The notes under the pieces: generated by a model
Told to the model about the DNA's origin: nothing
The model's database searches: none
Seen by the model: only the letters and a program-made list of their open reading frames with translations
Shown here: piece by piece, positions 1 to 9,648 of the stretch
How positions within the stretch are numbered: position 1 is the first letter of the stretch
Layout of the letters: every line of letters starts with the position of its first letter
DNA from: an uncultured Prevotellaceae bacterium
GTDB taxonomy: Bacteria; Bacteroidota; Bacteroidia; Bacteroidales; Bacteroidaceae
NCBI GenBank assembly: GCA_900318775.1
Contig: ONLY01000003.1
Coordinates: 186,001 to 250,000, forward strand
Length of the DNA: 64,000 bases
Direction: 5' to 3'
Program-made: the position numbers and the translations under genes

Positions 1-136
1 ACCTAAATCTAATACCTTTACCAAAACCTATATGATAGAAAAACTAACCTATGTTCTTATTACCTATGCTCTGTTATGATGTCTCAGGAACTTCTCAGTC
101 ACTCTCTTGCGACCACCTTGTTTCCTTTTGACGATG

Positions 137-169
137 CAAAGGTACGGCCTTTTTCACACCCAAAACAAA
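137..169 (-). promoter_or_regulatory. Leftward Bacteroidota-type promoter
   Basis: Read on the minus strand, TTTG (169-166) is followed after 21 bases by TACCTTTG (144-137), which fits the Bacteroidota -33/-7 consensus. It points out of the window, so it probably serves a minus-strand gene that begins left of position 1. Confidence 0.5.
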
Positions 170-255
170 TAAAGCAATAGATTTCAACAAAAAAATACGA
201 TTTTATTGACACATATCAATGTTTGTGCACGCACACACAACAAAACACACTCAAA

Positions 256-271
256 TTGTGTGCGCACACAA
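256..271. repeat. 16-bp perfect palindrome TTGTGTGCGCACACAA
   Basis: TTGTGTGCGCACACAA is a perfect palindrome. A partly similar sequence, TTGTGCACGCACAC, lies about 30 bases upstream near 223-236. Both lie upstream of the leftward promoter at 137-169, so they could be operator sites for it; this is inferred from position only. Confidence 0.4.
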
Positions 272-457
272 CCCTTGACTCAAGATAGGGAAATAAGCCC
301 AAAAGCCCCAATACAAAGCAAAAACAATAGCATTACATTATTTAATAGCCCGTGGGCGGGATAAAAACAGCATGCAGAAGGACGAACAAGCAGTGAGGGC
401 CTTCAACAAGATGGCGCTGGCAGCGCTGGCAACAAAAGAAACAATGTAGCGGCATCT

Positions 458-827
458 GAGCAACTCAAACCGACCGACCTGCGTGATGGAGTGAAGCCAG
501 ATAGTGCAGAGTTGGATGCAGATGAGGCAAAAGCAAAAGCACAGGGTAAGTTTGGAACGATTTATCTCCAGTTCAAAGGCAAGGCAAAGGAGGCTGGCAA
601 TTACAAGATGGGGCATGTCAAGATTGATGGCTATGATGTCACCATCGAGAATCCAAAAGGCTCAACTCGCAGCGGCAAGGATGCAAGGCGTATTTATAGC
701 AGCCACAGATGGATATGACCGTAAGGACAATGTTTATGACACCGTATGGGCGCGCGTGCATCGCAGTACACGTACAATAAATATCACCACAAGCATATAC
801 ACGACGCTTCCTGGCAGCACCCTATAG
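458..827 (+). pseudogene. Decayed fragment of a mobile-element polyvalent protein
   Basis: One frame reads through about 85 residues to a stop at 718 and contains GTIYLQFKGKAKEA followed by KMGHVKIDGYDVTIENPKG. From memory, these segments resemble the junction between a methyltransferase-type region and the pyrophosphatase-like domain in large polyvalent proteins of Bacteroidota phages and conjugative elements, which normally run to well over a thousand residues. After about 690 plausible coding shifts to another frame (reading ATDGYDRKDNVYDTVWARV) and stops at 827. No start, no long ORF and no mobile partner genes are present. I read this as a relic of an integrated element; the family assignment is tentative. 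Confidence 0.4.
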
Positions 828-940
828 GACACTTACCCAAGTCTGTTGACAGGTTTTAGCAATAAACGGAGCAATTGGAGGGCGAAGCGGCTTGCAACCA
901 AGAAAAATGAAGCGCTCGTAACAACATTTTCCTCAAAAGA

Positions 941-972
941 CTTGGGAGTTTCGGGAAATAAGGGTATTTTTG
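941..972 (+). promoter_or_regulatory. Probable frdCAB promoter
   Basis: CTTG (941-944), 20 bases, then TATTTTTG (965-972), about 60 bases before the frdC ATG. It differs from the TTTG/TAnnTTTG consensus by one base in the -33 box. Confidence 0.5.
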
Positions 973-1033
973 CAGTTATTCATTCACGAAAAACAATATA
1001 AACATATTAATAACTTTAATTCTTTAACATTTT

Positions 1034-1741
1034 ATGTGGTTATGTAACTCTTCAATCGGAAGAAAGGTCGTCATGTCTGTAACAGGTCTGGCACTGATCC
1101 TCTTCCTGACGTTTCATGGATGCATGAACGTAGTGGCACTCTTCAGTGCAGAGGCGTACAACCAGATTTGCCAACTGCTCGGCTCTAACTGGTATGCCAT
1201 TGTGGCTACCTGCGGCTTGGCAGCCCTGATGGCAATTCACATCATCTACGCCTTCATCCTCACTTTCCAGAACCGTAAGGCACGCGGCAACAACAAGTAT
1301 GCCATCACAGACAAGCCCAAAGCAGTGGAGTGGGCAAGCCAGAACATGCTGGTGCTCGGCATCATCGTATGCCTCGGCCTTATTCTCCACCTGAAAGATT
1401 TCTGGGCCAACATGATGTGGGCTGAAATCATCGGCGCGGAAGGCGCTTACTCTCCAACAGACGGTTTCGGCTGGATTAAGTACACCTTCTCCAACCCCAT
1501 CTTCACCGGCATTTACCTCGTTTGGATTGTAGCCATCTGGTTCCACCTCACTCACGGCTTCTGGTCAGCCCTGCAGACACTCGGCATGAGCGGCCACACT
1601 TGGTTCCTCCGCTGGAAGTACATCGGCTACATTTGGTCAACTTTGGTGATGGCACTCTTCGCCATCGTAGCCATTGCCTTCACTGTATGCCCAGACTCTC
1701 TTGGTGGCATGGACGGCAAGGTTGTTCCTTTCTGGATGTAA
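1034..1741 (+). CDS. frdC: Fumarate reductase / succinate dehydrogenase cytochrome b subunit
   Basis: A 235-residue membrane anchor that binds heme b and menaquinone for the fumarate reductase complex and sits in the inner membrane. About five hydrophobic segments are visible, near residues 12-35, 53-78, 98-122, 155-180 and 195-222. Candidate heme-ligand histidines lie inside or at the edges of these (H28, the AIHIIY segment, the LHLKD segment and FHLTHGFW). Length and layout match the Bacteroides-type single-subunit diheme cytochrome b558 family. It is the first gene of a three-gene set, with frdA after a 109-base gap. In this group the complex normally runs in the fumarate-reducing direction and yields succinate; the sequence alone cannot separate that from succinate oxidation. 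Confidence 0.93.
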   Translation: MWLCNSSIGRKVVMSVTGLALILFLTFHGCMNVVALFSAEAYNQICQLLGSNWYAIVATCGLAALMAIHIIYAFILTFQNRKARGNNKYAITDKPKAVEWASQNMLVLGIIVCLGLILHLKDFWANMMWAEIIGAEGAYSPTDGFGWIKYTFSNPIFTGIYLVWIVAIWFHLTHGFWSALQTLGMSGHTWFLRWKYIGYIWSTLVMALFAIVAIAFTVCPDSLGGMDGKVVPFWM

Positions 1742-1850
1742 ATCCATGCACAATTGGGTTCTATTTACAATGCACCGTCTGCCATATGGCAAGGAATGAC
1801 ATTGCAAATAAAAAATGTAAATTGCAAATCACAAAATTGTAGATCAAATT

Positions 1851-3833
1851 ATGGCAATCAATATAGATTCTAAAATACCAGAGGGACCAGTTGCTGAGAA
1901 GTGGTCGAACTACAAAGCACACCAGCGCTTGGTGAACCCAAAGAATAAGCTGAAGCTCGATGTCATCGTCGTTGGTACAGGCCTGGCAGGCGCTTCGGCT
2001 GCTGCATCTCTTGGCGAGATGGGCTTCAACGTGCTCAACTTCTGCATTCAGGATTCTCCCCGTCGTGCGCACTCTATCGCTGCACAGGGCGGTATCAATG
2101 CAGCCAAGAATTATCAGAACGATGGTGACTCAGTTTACCGTCTGTTCTACGACACCGTGAAGGGTGGTGACTACCGCGCTCGCGAAGCCAACGTGTATCG
2201 TCTGGCCGAGGTGTCTAACTCCATCATCGACCAGTGCGTAGCTCAGGGCGTTCCTTTCGCTCGCGAGTATGGCGGCACATTGGCTAACCGTTCATTCGGC
2301 GGTGCGCAGGTGTCTCGTACCTTCTACGCTAAGGGCCAGACTGGCCAGCAGCTCCTGCTCGGCGCTTACTCTGCACTCTCTGCACAAGTAAACGCAGGCA
2401 AGGTGAAACTCTACACCCGCTACGAGATGCTCGACGTGGTCATCATCGACGGCAAGGCTCGCGGCATCATCGCCAAGAACCTCGTGACAGGTAAGCTGGA
2501 ACGCTTCTCTGCCAATGCTGTGGTCATCGCTACAGGCGGTTACGGCAACACATACTTCCTCTCCACCAACGCAATGGGCTGTAACGTGACAGCTGCCATG
2601 TCTTGCTACCGCAAGGGCGCTTACTTCGCAAACCCATGCTACGTGCAGATTCACCCAACATGTATCCCTGTGCACGGCGACAAGCAGTCAAAGCTCACCT
2701 TGATGTCTGAGTCACTGCGTAACGACGGCCGCATCTGGGTGCCCAAGAAGCTTGAAGACGCTAAGGCTCTGCAGGCTGGCACCAAGGAAGGTTGGGAGAT
2801 TCCAGAGGAAGACCGCGACTACTATTTGGAACGCCGCTATCCAGCCTTTGGTAACCTCGTTCCCCGCGACGTAGCTTCACGTGCTGCCAAGGAGCGTTGC
2901 GACAAGGGTTTCGGCGTGAACAACACAGGTCTTGCTGTATATCTCGACTTCTCAGAGTCTATTCAGCGTCTCGGCATCGACGTGATTCGTCAGCGTTACG
3001 GCAACCTCTTCGACATGTATGAGGAAATCACCGACGTGAACCCTGGCGAAAAGCGTGCCACCGTGAATGGCATGGACTACTATAACCCAATGATGATCTT
3101 CCCAGCCATCCACTACACCATGGGCGGTATTTGGGTGGACTACGAGCTCCAGACTTCTATCCCTGGCCTCTTCGCCATTGGTGAATGTAACTTCTCCGAC
3201 CACGGCGCTAACCGCCTCGGTGCATCAGCCCTCATGCAGGGTCTTGCCGATGGTTACTTCGTGCTGCCTTACACCATCCAGAATTATCTGGCCGACCAGT
3301 CTATCTGGCCACGTATCTCTACTGATGCACCAGAGTTCGCTGAGGTGGAGAAGGCAACAGAGGAGCGTATCCAGAAGCTCATGAACATCAAGGGTAAGCG
3401 TTCTGTGGACTCTATCCACAAGGAACTCGGCCATATCTGCTGGGAGTACATCGGCATGGGTCGTACCAAGGAAGGCCTCGAAAAGGGCATCAAGCTCATC
3501 GACGAACTTCGCAAGGAATTCGACACCAACCTCTTCATCCCTGGCACTCGCGAAGGTCTCAACGTGGAGCTCGATAAGGCTATCCATCTCGACGACTTCA
3601 TCACTATGGGTAAACTCATCGCCTACGACGCACTCTCTCGTGAGGAGTCTTGCGGTGGTCACTTCCGCGAGGAACACCAGACCGAAGAAGGCGAAGCCAA
3701 GCGCGACGACAAGAACTTCTTCTATGTGGGCTGCTGGAAGTATCAGGGCAACGACGCTACTGCACCAGAGCTCATCAAGGAGCCTCTCGAATACGAAGCA
3801 ATCAAAGTACAAACCCGTAACTACAAGAACTAA
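1851..3833 (+). CDS. frdA: Fumarate reductase / succinate dehydrogenase flavoprotein subunit
   Basis: A 660-residue catalytic subunit on the cytoplasmic face that reduces fumarate or oxidises succinate with FAD. The Rossmann motif GTGLAG is at residues 42-47. The segment [14 protein letters not shown] (71-84) contains His74, expected to carry covalent FAD. The substrate-binding segments HPTCIPVHG and [14 protein letters not shown] follow. Length fits the long Bacteroidota/epsilon-type FrdA. It ends 6 bases before frdB, so the two are surely co-transcribed. Confidence 0.96.
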   Translation: MAINIDSKIPEGPVAEKWSNYKAHQRLVNPKNKLKLDVIVVGTGLAGASAAASLGEMGFNVLNFCIQDSPRRAHSIAAQGGINAAKNYQNDGDSVYRLFYDTVKGGDYRAREANVYRLAEVSNSIIDQCVAQGVPFAREYGGTLANRSFGGAQVSRTFYAKGQTGQQLLLGAYSALSAQVNAGKVKLYTRYEMLDVVIIDGKARGIIAKNLVTGKLERFSANAVVIATGGYGNTYFLSTNAMGCNVTAAMSCYRKGAYFANPCYVQIHPTCIPVHGDKQSKLTLMSESLRNDGRIWVPKKLEDAKALQAGTKEGWEIPEEDRDYYLERRYPAFGNLVPRDVASRAAKERCDKGFGVNNTGLAVYLDFSESIQRLGIDVIRQRYGNLFDMYEEITDVNPGEKRATVNGMDYYNPMMIFPAIHYTMGGIWVDYELQTSIPGLFAIGECNFSDHGANRLGASALMQGLADGYFVLPYTIQNYLADQSIWPRISTDAPEFAEVEKATEERIQKLMNIKGKRSVDSIHKELGHICWEYIGMGRTKEGLEKGIKLIDELRKEFDTNLFIPGTREGLNVELDKAIHLDDFITMGKLIAYDALSREESCGGHFREEHQTEEGEAKRDDKNFFYVGCWKYQGNDATAPELIKEPLEYEAIKVQTRNYKN

Positions 3834-3839
3834 GGAACT

Positions 3840-4604
3840 ATGGCTGAAAAAGTATTAAAATCATTCACAGTAAAATACTGGAAGCAGAATGGTCCGAAAG
3901 ATGCGGGTCATTTTGAAGAGAAGGTAATGAAGGACATCCCTGGAGACACTTCATTCCTGGAAATGCTCGATATCCTCAACGAGCAGTTGATTGAGGAAGG
4001 CAAGGAGCCTTTCGTGTTTGACCACGACTGCCGCGAGGGCATCTGCGGCATGTGCTCACTCTACATCAACGGTACGCCTCACGGCAAGACCGAGCGTGGA
4101 GCCACCACTTGCCAGCTCTACATGCGTAAGTTCAACGAAGGCGACGTCATCACTATCGAACCTTGGCGTTCTGCCGGTTTCCCAGTCATCAAGGACTGCA
4201 TGGTGGACCGTACCGCCTTCGACAAGATTATCCAGGCTGGTGGCTACACCACTGTACGCACAGGCGCTCCACAGGATGCCAACGCCATCCTCATCCCTAA
4301 GGAGGATGCCGACGAGGCTATGGACTGCGCTTCTTGCATCGGTTGCGGTGCCTGCGTAGCAGCTTGTAAGAACGGCTCTGCCATGCTCTTCGTCAGCTCG
4401 AAGGTATCGCAGCTCGCTCTCCTTCCACAAGGCCGCATCGAGGCAGCTCGCCGTGCCAAGGCTATGGTAGCCAAGATGGACGAACTCGGCTTTGGTAACT
4501 GCACCAACACACGTGCCTGCGAGGCCGTATGTCCTAAGTGCGAGACCATTGCCAACATCGCCCGTCTCAACCGCGAGTTCATCAAGGCAAAGCTGGCTGA
4601 CTAA
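3840..4604 (+). CDS. frdB: Fumarate reductase / succinate dehydrogenase iron-sulfur subunit
   Basis: A 254-residue electron-transfer subunit linking the cytochrome to the flavoprotein. Plant-type [2Fe-2S] ligands are Cys64, Cys69, Cys72 and Cys91 (CREGICGMC motif). The C-terminal half holds [10 protein letters not shown] (Cys163, 166, 169, 172) with Cys176, and then CEAVCPKC, giving the [4Fe-4S] and [3Fe-4S] centres. It closes the frdCAB operon and is followed by a strong terminator. Confidence 0.96.
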   Translation: MAEKVLKSFTVKYWKQNGPKDAGHFEEKVMKDIPGDTSFLEMLDILNEQLIEEGKEPFVFDHDCREGICGMCSLYINGTPHGKTERGATTCQLYMRKFNEGDVITIEPWRSAGFPVIKDCMVDRTAFDKIIQAGGYTTVRTGAPQDANAILIPKEDADEAMDCASCIGCGACVAACKNGSAMLFVSSKVSQLALLPQGRIEAARRAKAMVAKMDELGFGNCTNTRACEAVCPKCETIANIARLNREFIKAKLAD

Positions 4605-4625
4605 TACATATTATATATATAGAAG

Positions 4626-4658
4626 AAGTGCCGCAGAGAAAATCTGCGGCACTTTTTT
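4626..4658 (+). terminator. Intrinsic terminator after frdB
   Basis: A 12-bp perfect stem, AAGTGCCGCAGA / TCTGCGGCACTT, with a 5-base loop and a run of six T. Confidence 0.9.
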
Positions 4659-4715
4659 GTTGGTATCAGAAACATGTAGTACCTTTGCTCTGAAACAGAA
4701 TAAAACCATGACAAT

Positions 4716-5190
4716 ATGAACATTGGAGACAAGGCGCCCGAGGTGCTGGGCAAAGACGAGAACGGGAAAGAGGTACGTCTGAGTGACTACAAGGGCAGAA
4801 AGCTGGTGCTATACTTCTATCCGAAGGACAACACGAGCGGATGCACGGCTGAGGCTTGCAGCTTGAGAGACCATTACGGTGAGTTGCAGGGCAAAGGCTA
4901 TGAGGTAGTGGGAGTGAGCAAGGACTCGGCTGCCTCACACGTGAAGTTCAAGGAGAAACACGAGTTGCCCTTCCCCCTGATTGCCGATGTGGACCACACG
5001 CTGCTGGAAGCGATGGGCGCATGGGGAGAGAAGAACATGTACGGCAAGAAGACGATGGGGCACCATCCGCACCACCTTCATCATCAACGAAGAGGGCATC
5101 ATCGAGCAGATTTATGCAGGCAAGCAGGTGAAGACCAAGGAGCATGCCCAGCAGATTCTGGAACACCACCTTGCCAACAATAAAAAATAA
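4716..5190 (+). pseudogene. bcp: Thioredoxin-dependent peroxiredoxin (Bcp type), frameshifted
   Basis: Bcp/PrxQ enzymes reduce hydroperoxides in the cytoplasm with thioredoxin. Residues 1-115 are a normal Bcp start, with peroxidatic Cys43 in NTSGCTAEAC and the likely resolving Cys48. At the G-run 5057-5060 the reading frame is lost: a GGGG run stands where GGG would restore the conserved KKTMGTIRTTFIINEEG. Beyond it, the correct C-terminus continues in the next frame to the stop at 5188-5190 (157 residues if repaired). Read as it stands, the protein ends at 5183 with an unrelated His- and Arg-rich tail. Because the downstream frame is undamaged, this is either a very recent inactivating insertion or a homopolymer sequencing or assembly error; I favour the error. 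Confidence 0.88.
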
Positions 5191-5209
5191 TCATCACCCT
5201 AACTACAAC

Positions 5210-6325
5210 ATGAAACGGATATACATTCTCAACCTTTGGTTGATTGTTCTGTCCGTCTTTGGACAGACACTTTTCACCTCCTGCACAGAAGATGAGTTTG
5301 GGGCAGATACAGGAGCTGCCTTCCGCGCCAAACTCAAGTCGCTCGATTGGGGCACAGACACCTGCTACGTCTATGGCCACAAGACACCCGATGTGGATGC
5401 CGTCACCTCAGCTCTCTCTTACGCCAAACTGATGAAGTCCTTGGGCTACAACTGCAAGGCAAAGGTGTCGAGCAAGACCAACCGCGAGACCGAGTACATC
5501 GCCAAACTGTTCCAGTTCAAATTGCCCGAACTGAAACCCTCCGCCGACCCCCAGACACGCCTCATCCTCACCGACCACACCGACTATGCACAATGTGTGG
5601 ACGGAGCCAACGAAGCCATCATCCTGCAGAAGATAGACCACCACGTCGAAGGCGACATCCTCGACGCCAACATTCCCTACGTGCGCCGCGAAATGGTGGG
5701 CTCCACCAACACCATCATCTTCCGCTGCTACCGCGAGCTGGCCGTGCCCATCGACCGTGAAGCCGCCTGCATCATGCTGGCAGGCATCATCAGCGACACG
5801 CGCAACCTCACCAAAAGCACCACCTGCCGCGCCGACACAGCCGCATGGCAAGCCCTCATCACCCAACTCGCCATCTCCGTCGACTCCGTCGCCAGAATCA
5901 ACCTCGCGATGGAAGAAGCAGCCAACAGCTACGACGGCATGAGCGACGTTGACATCCTCGAGTCCGACTACAAGGACTACGACATCAACGCCCACCGTAT
6001 CGGCATCGGCAGCCTCGCCTGCAAGCAAGCCGACATGGACGCCTTCATCGACCGCATGTTGGCCGCTATGCCCGAAGTGATGACCCGGAAGAACCGCGAC
6101 ATGCTCTTCGCCAAGATAGACAACCTCGTGCCCAATCCCGACCCCGAGACTGCAAAAGAAAAGCCCACCATCCAGCAGGGCATCTACTTCATCTATGCAG
6201 GCGAAGGCGCCAAGAACATTGCCGAAACCATCTTCGGCACATCCCTGCGCGAAGGAGTGACCTACACCACCGAAGACCTCTCGCGCAAACAGATCGTCCC
6301 CAAGATTCAAGACCTATTGAAATAA
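5210..6325 (+). CDS. Lipoprotein-type family II (DHH) inorganic pyrophosphatase
   Basis: A 371-residue DHH-DHHA2 protein that resembles manganese-dependent pyrophosphatase, which hydrolyses PPi to two phosphates. Metal motifs are GHKTPDVDA (His57, Asp61, Asp63), TDH (Asp122, His123) and the signature DHH at 143-145. The C-terminal DHHA2 domain ends with RKQIVPK, close to the usual RKKQ motif that binds PPi. The oddity is the N-terminus: MKRIYILNLWLIVLSVFG followed by a lipobox, LFTSC, with Cys25. That predicts export and lipidation, whereas family II pyrophosphatases are normally cytoplasmic. I chose the ATG at 5210 because it gives a clean signal peptide; longer in-frame starts overlap bcp. 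Confidence 0.87.
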   Translation: MKRIYILNLWLIVLSVFGQTLFTSCTEDEFGADTGAAFRAKLKSLDWGTDTCYVYGHKTPDVDAVTSALSYAKLMKSLGYNCKAKVSSKTNRETEYIAKLFQFKLPELKPSADPQTRLILTDHTDYAQCVDGANEAIILQKIDHHVEGDILDANIPYVRREMVGSTNTIIFRCYRELAVPIDREAACIMLAGIISDTRNLTKSTTCRADTAAWQALITQLAISVDSVARINLAMEEAANSYDGMSDVDILESDYKDYDINAHRIGIGSLACKQADMDAFIDRMLAAMPEVMTRKNRDMLFAKIDNLVPNPDPETAKEKPTIQQGIYFIYAGEGAKNIAETIFGTSLREGVTYTTEDLSRKQIVPKIQDLLK

Positions 6326-6337
6326 CAACAAACCAAC

Positions 6338-8140
6338 ATGAAGAAAACAACCCTTTTACACCTATTTTTCGGTTGTACGCTGCTGGCTTCAGCCCAGTTG
6401 TCCACCATCTGCCACAAAGATGGCACAGTAACATTCCAGTATAAGAACAACAATGCCAAAGAGGTGCAAGTGGACGTGCAATTTGCAGGACGCAACCCCA
6501 TGACTCGCGGTGCCGATGGCGTATGGACCGCTACTCTGGGACCTGCAGCTCCCGACATGTATCCATATAGCTTCATCGTTGACGGAGTGAGCGTGATGGA
6601 TCCTGAGAATCGCCAGTATTTCCCCAACGAGGGCTTCAAGAACAGCCTCTTGGAGATTCCAGCACAGAACGGCTCTCTGCCCCACGACATCAAGAATGTG
6701 CCCCACGGAATGGTGGAGTATATCCACTATTATTCCCAAAGCCTGAAAGGCACCAACAACGCCGTCATCTATCTGCCACCATCCTACTACAAGAAAGGAA
6801 ACGAGCAGAAAAAGTATCCTGTATTCTACCTCATCAGCGGCACTACCGACACGGAAGAAGTCTATTACAAGGTGGGCCGCGTGAACTACATCCTCGACAA
6901 CCTTTTGGCTGAAGGCAATGCAGAGGAGATGATTGTGGTGCTGCCCTACGGCAATCCCACCAAACTCCTGCCCACACCTCCACAGGGCATGATGGGCATG
7001 GGTGACGTGTTTGGCAACGACCTTATCAACGATTTGATGCCCTACGTAGAAGGGCACTACCGCACCATCAACGATGCCGACCACCGCGCCATTGGTGGCT
7101 TCTCACGGGGTGGCAACCAAGGACTTGCTTGTGGATTGACTCACTTGGACAAGTTCTCCTACCTCTGCTCCTACAGTTCGTTCACCTCCACCACACTGCC
7201 TGGTGTCTATGACCATGCTGCCGACACCAACAGCAAGCTCCATCTTTTCTGGCTGGGTGTAGGCACCGACGATTTCCTCTATGGCAATGCACGCGACTAC
7301 ATGGAGTTTCTCGACAAGCATGGCATTCGTTCTGTGAAAGAATACACCCACGACAAGTTTGGCCATACATGGATGAATGCCAAATACTTCCTCGACAAGA
7401 CTCTGCGCCTGCTCTTCCGTCCACAAGCTGCTGAAGAAGCCATGAAGAACGGCAAGCCAGCACTTGCTGCCACAGGCCAAGAACCCCAGTTCACAGCAGG
7501 CGTGATGGCCCGTCTCTTCCCCCGACCCATCCTTTCTCCCGAGTACAAGACTGATGGCATCATCTTCCGCTTCAAGGCTCCAGAGGCCAGCAAAGTAACG
7601 CTGGTGGCAGAACCATTCGCTGAGCCCCTCGACATGCAGCGTGACAGCGACGGCATCTGGCAGGTTGAAATCAAGCAGCACATACTGAACACCTTCACCT
7701 ATTACTTCTTGGTGGATGGCACTCCTGTAGCCGACCCGCAGAACATGTACCTAGCACCTTCTATAGGCTTCAAGCCCAGCATCTGCCAGCATCCAAGCGC
7801 TGCATACACTTTCGCTGCGATGGGAGCAGACATTCCTCACGGAACTGTCAAATACGACCTCAACAACGGTACTGCTACCTATACGCCTGCCATTTATACA
7901 AAGAATCTCATCATCATCCAGCTTCAGCCTGGCAAGAACGACACAGCTGAAAGCTGGTTCAAGATAGGTGGTGCCGATGCCATAGCAGACCAACTCATCG
8001 CTCAGAAGCGTGGCAAGTCCAAGTCCTTCATCCTCACTACAGCCCCTGTCAAGGGCGCTATAGTTAAAGTGCTGCGTGCCGACGATTACAACACTTGGGA
8101 AGAGCGTCGCCAAGCCCTTGAGAAACTGCTCACACGATAA
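6338..8140 (+). CDS. Secreted esterase (CE1-like) with a duplicated, degenerate second half
   Basis: A 600-residue secreted protein with a signal peptide at residues 1-19. An early-set (CBM48-like) beta domain at about 20-110 is followed by an alpha/beta-hydrolase of the esterase D/feruloyl esterase type at 120-365. The catalytic triad appears to be Ser256 (GGFSRGG), Asp311 or 312 (GTDDFLY) and His343 (GHTWMN). Such enzymes remove ferulate or acetate from plant xylan or pectin. A second early-set domain spans about 390-485, and residues 500-600 resemble only the first half of the hydrolase (PHGTVKY and WFKIGGADAIADQL parallel PHGMVEY and YYKVGRVNYILDNL). That copy ends before any nucleophile. 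It follows the pyrophosphatase by 12 bases and is followed by the DUF1593 gene after 16. Confidence 0.85.
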   Translation: MKKTTLLHLFFGCTLLASAQLSTICHKDGTVTFQYKNNNAKEVQVDVQFAGRNPMTRGADGVWTATLGPAAPDMYPYSFIVDGVSVMDPENRQYFPNEGFKNSLLEIPAQNGSLPHDIKNVPHGMVEYIHYYSQSLKGTNNAVIYLPPSYYKKGNEQKKYPVFYLISGTTDTEEVYYKVGRVNYILDNLLAEGNAEEMIVVLPYGNPTKLLPTPPQGMMGMGDVFGNDLINDLMPYVEGHYRTINDADHRAIGGFSRGGNQGLACGLTHLDKFSYLCSYSSFTSTTLPGVYDHAADTNSKLHLFWLGVGTDDFLYGNARDYMEFLDKHGIRSVKEYTHDKFGHTWMNAKYFLDKTLRLLFRPQAAEEAMKNGKPALAATGQEPQFTAGVMARLFPRPILSPEYKTDGIIFRFKAPEASKVTLVAEPFAEPLDMQRDSDGIWQVEIKQHILNTFTYYFLVDGTPVADPQNMYLAPSIGFKPSICQHPSAAYTFAAMGADIPHGTVKYDLNNGTATYTPAIYTKNLIIIQLQPGKNDTAESWFKIGGADAIADQLIAQKRGKSKSFILTTAPVKGAIVKVLRADDYNTWEERRQALEKLLTR

Positions 8141-8156
8141 AAAAGACACCACTCAC

Positions 8157-9560
8157 ATGAAACAAATAGCCGTCACCATGCTGGCATTGCTGATGATGTT
8201 CATATCATCCACCACAAGCATGGCCAAAACGAAAGAACTGAAACCACGCCTTGTGGTGTGCACCGACATTGCTCCAGCCGATGTGGAGCCCGACGATATG
8301 GAGTCGATGGTACGCCTCATGGCATACGCTGATATGTTTGAGATAGAGGCGCTCATCACGTCTGTTGGGTGGAACTGCGACCCCTATCCCCAAGAGTGGG
8401 CTGCATACCTTTTCCGCGTGATTGAAGCCTACCGCAAGGATGTGCCCAATCTGATGAAACGCTCAAGCCAAACTCAGTTCCTTCCGCTGGAAAAAGAAAA
8501 CGGAAGCCAGTATATCGGTTATTGGCCCAGCGCAGACTATGTGAAGAGCCGTGCTGTGATGGGCAGTCAGCGAGGCGGCATCAAAGCCATTGGTGAAGGC
8601 AATGACTCCCCAGGCAGCGAACTGCTCATCCGCTTGGCAGATGAAGACGACCCACGTCCCATCTATGTGGCAGCATGGGGTGGGGCCAACACCCTCTCGC
8701 AAGCCATCTGGAGAGTCAAGCAGACCCGCACCGCAGAGGAACTGAAACGCTTTGTAAGCAAGTTCCGCATCTACACTATCACCGATCAAGACATGCAGTA
8801 CAGCATGCGCATGAACCGCGCCTACAGCTCCCACCAGTGGCTCCGCAGCGAATTCAAGGACGAGTTGCCATTCATTTGGGACGAAGGCACTTGGCAGGAG
8901 CAGTGTGAACTGGGCAAGCAGAACTGGTCAAAGCACGCAGACTTCATACAAGGAAAGGGTGCATTGGGCCATGAATACCCCACCTACAAATGGGGGGTGG
9001 AGGGAGATACACCCAGCTTCCTTTATGTCATGCCTCATGGACTGAACGACCCCGAAGACCCGCAACAAGCAGGATGGGCTGGCTATCATGTGCGTGGACT
9101 TTGCCCTGATTCGCTCACAACGGCCTGGACCAGTTGGGAAGAACCCGTACGCAGCATCAGCATCAAGTATAAGAAGCGTTTCTATCCAGATGAACTTAAT
9201 GACTTCGTGGCCCGCATGCAGTGGGCACAAGAAGGAAAAGGAGGGCGGAATCCGGAGTTAGTCATCAATCGCAGCAAAGGACGGCAACCCATTCGTCTCA
9301 GTGCAAAAGCAGGCAAAACCATCCGGTTGGATGCCTCTTCCTCCACCGATTCTGATGGCGATAACCTTCATTTCCATTGGTGGCAACAACCCGAAATAGG
9401 AAAGGGACAACTAATCTTCAGCAATACCGAAGAAAACATAATAACTGTGTCTATCCCTTCGGATGCGGCAGGACAGACGTTCCATATCATCTGCGAAGTT
9501 CACGACGACAGTCCTTACGCTCTGGTAAGTTACCGTCGCATCATCATCATCGCCGAATAA
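8157..9560 (+). CDS. DUF1593 (nucleoside-hydrolase-like) secreted protein
   Basis: A 467-residue protein with a signal peptide (cleavage probably after TTSMA, residue 22). The core, from PRLVVCTDIAPADVEPDD onward, matches the DUF1593 family, which has a nucleoside-hydrolase-like fold; the Asp cluster VEPDDMES resembles that fold's metal-binding acidic motif. The C-terminal part from about 370 (IRLDASSSTDSDGDNLHFHW) is an Ig/PKD-like domain with a Ca-site-like DSDGD. Family members are common in glycan-degradation loci, but the reaction is not established. The start at 8157 gives the signal peptide. It is the last gene of the run that begins near bcp. Confidence 0.82.
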   Translation: MKQIAVTMLALLMMFISSTTSMAKTKELKPRLVVCTDIAPADVEPDDMESMVRLMAYADMFEIEALITSVGWNCDPYPQEWAAYLFRVIEAYRKDVPNLMKRSSQTQFLPLEKENGSQYIGYWPSADYVKSRAVMGSQRGGIKAIGEGNDSPGSELLIRLADEDDPRPIYVAAWGGANTLSQAIWRVKQTRTAEELKRFVSKFRIYTITDQDMQYSMRMNRAYSSHQWLRSEFKDELPFIWDEGTWQEQCELGKQNWSKHADFIQGKGALGHEYPTYKWGVEGDTPSFLYVMPHGLNDPEDPQQAGWAGYHVRGLCPDSLTTAWTSWEEPVRSISIKYKKRFYPDELNDFVARMQWAQEGKGGRNPELVINRSKGRQPIRLSAKAGKTIRLDASSSTDSDGDNLHFHWWQQPEIGKGQLIFSNTEENIITVSIPSDAAGQTFHIICEVHDDSPYALVSYRRIIIIAE

Positions 9561-9581
9561 AAACGGTAAGCATCAAAAGCA

Positions 9582-9625
9582 AAGCAGGGGCTACATCTAC
9601 ATGGATGCAGTCCCTGCTTCTTTTA
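9582..9625 (+). terminator. Intrinsic terminator after the DUF1593 gene
   Basis: AAGCAGGGGCT (9582-9592) pairs with AGTCCCTGCTT (9609-9619) with one mismatch, followed by CTTTTAT. Confidence 0.65.
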
Positions 9626-9648
9626 TGCCCCTTTCAGCACCTCGAAAA

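Larger units (their letters stand above)
1..1033. other. 1-kb gene-poor region upstream of frdC
   Basis: No intact gene is visible. It holds a leftward promoter (137-169), a 16-bp palindrome (256-271), the mobile-element remnant (458-827) and the frd promoter (941-972). The first 330 bases are AT-rich. Confidence 0.6.

Noticed and set aside
5057-5060. Programmed frameshifting in bcp
   Set aside because: No slippery heptamer, downstream structure or known precedent in this family; an error or simple mutation is more likely.
5408-6310. Open 300-codon antisense frame opposite the pyrophosphatase
   Set aside because: Glycine-, aspartate- and valine-rich shadow of a GC-rich coding strand; the plus-strand gene has clear family motifs.
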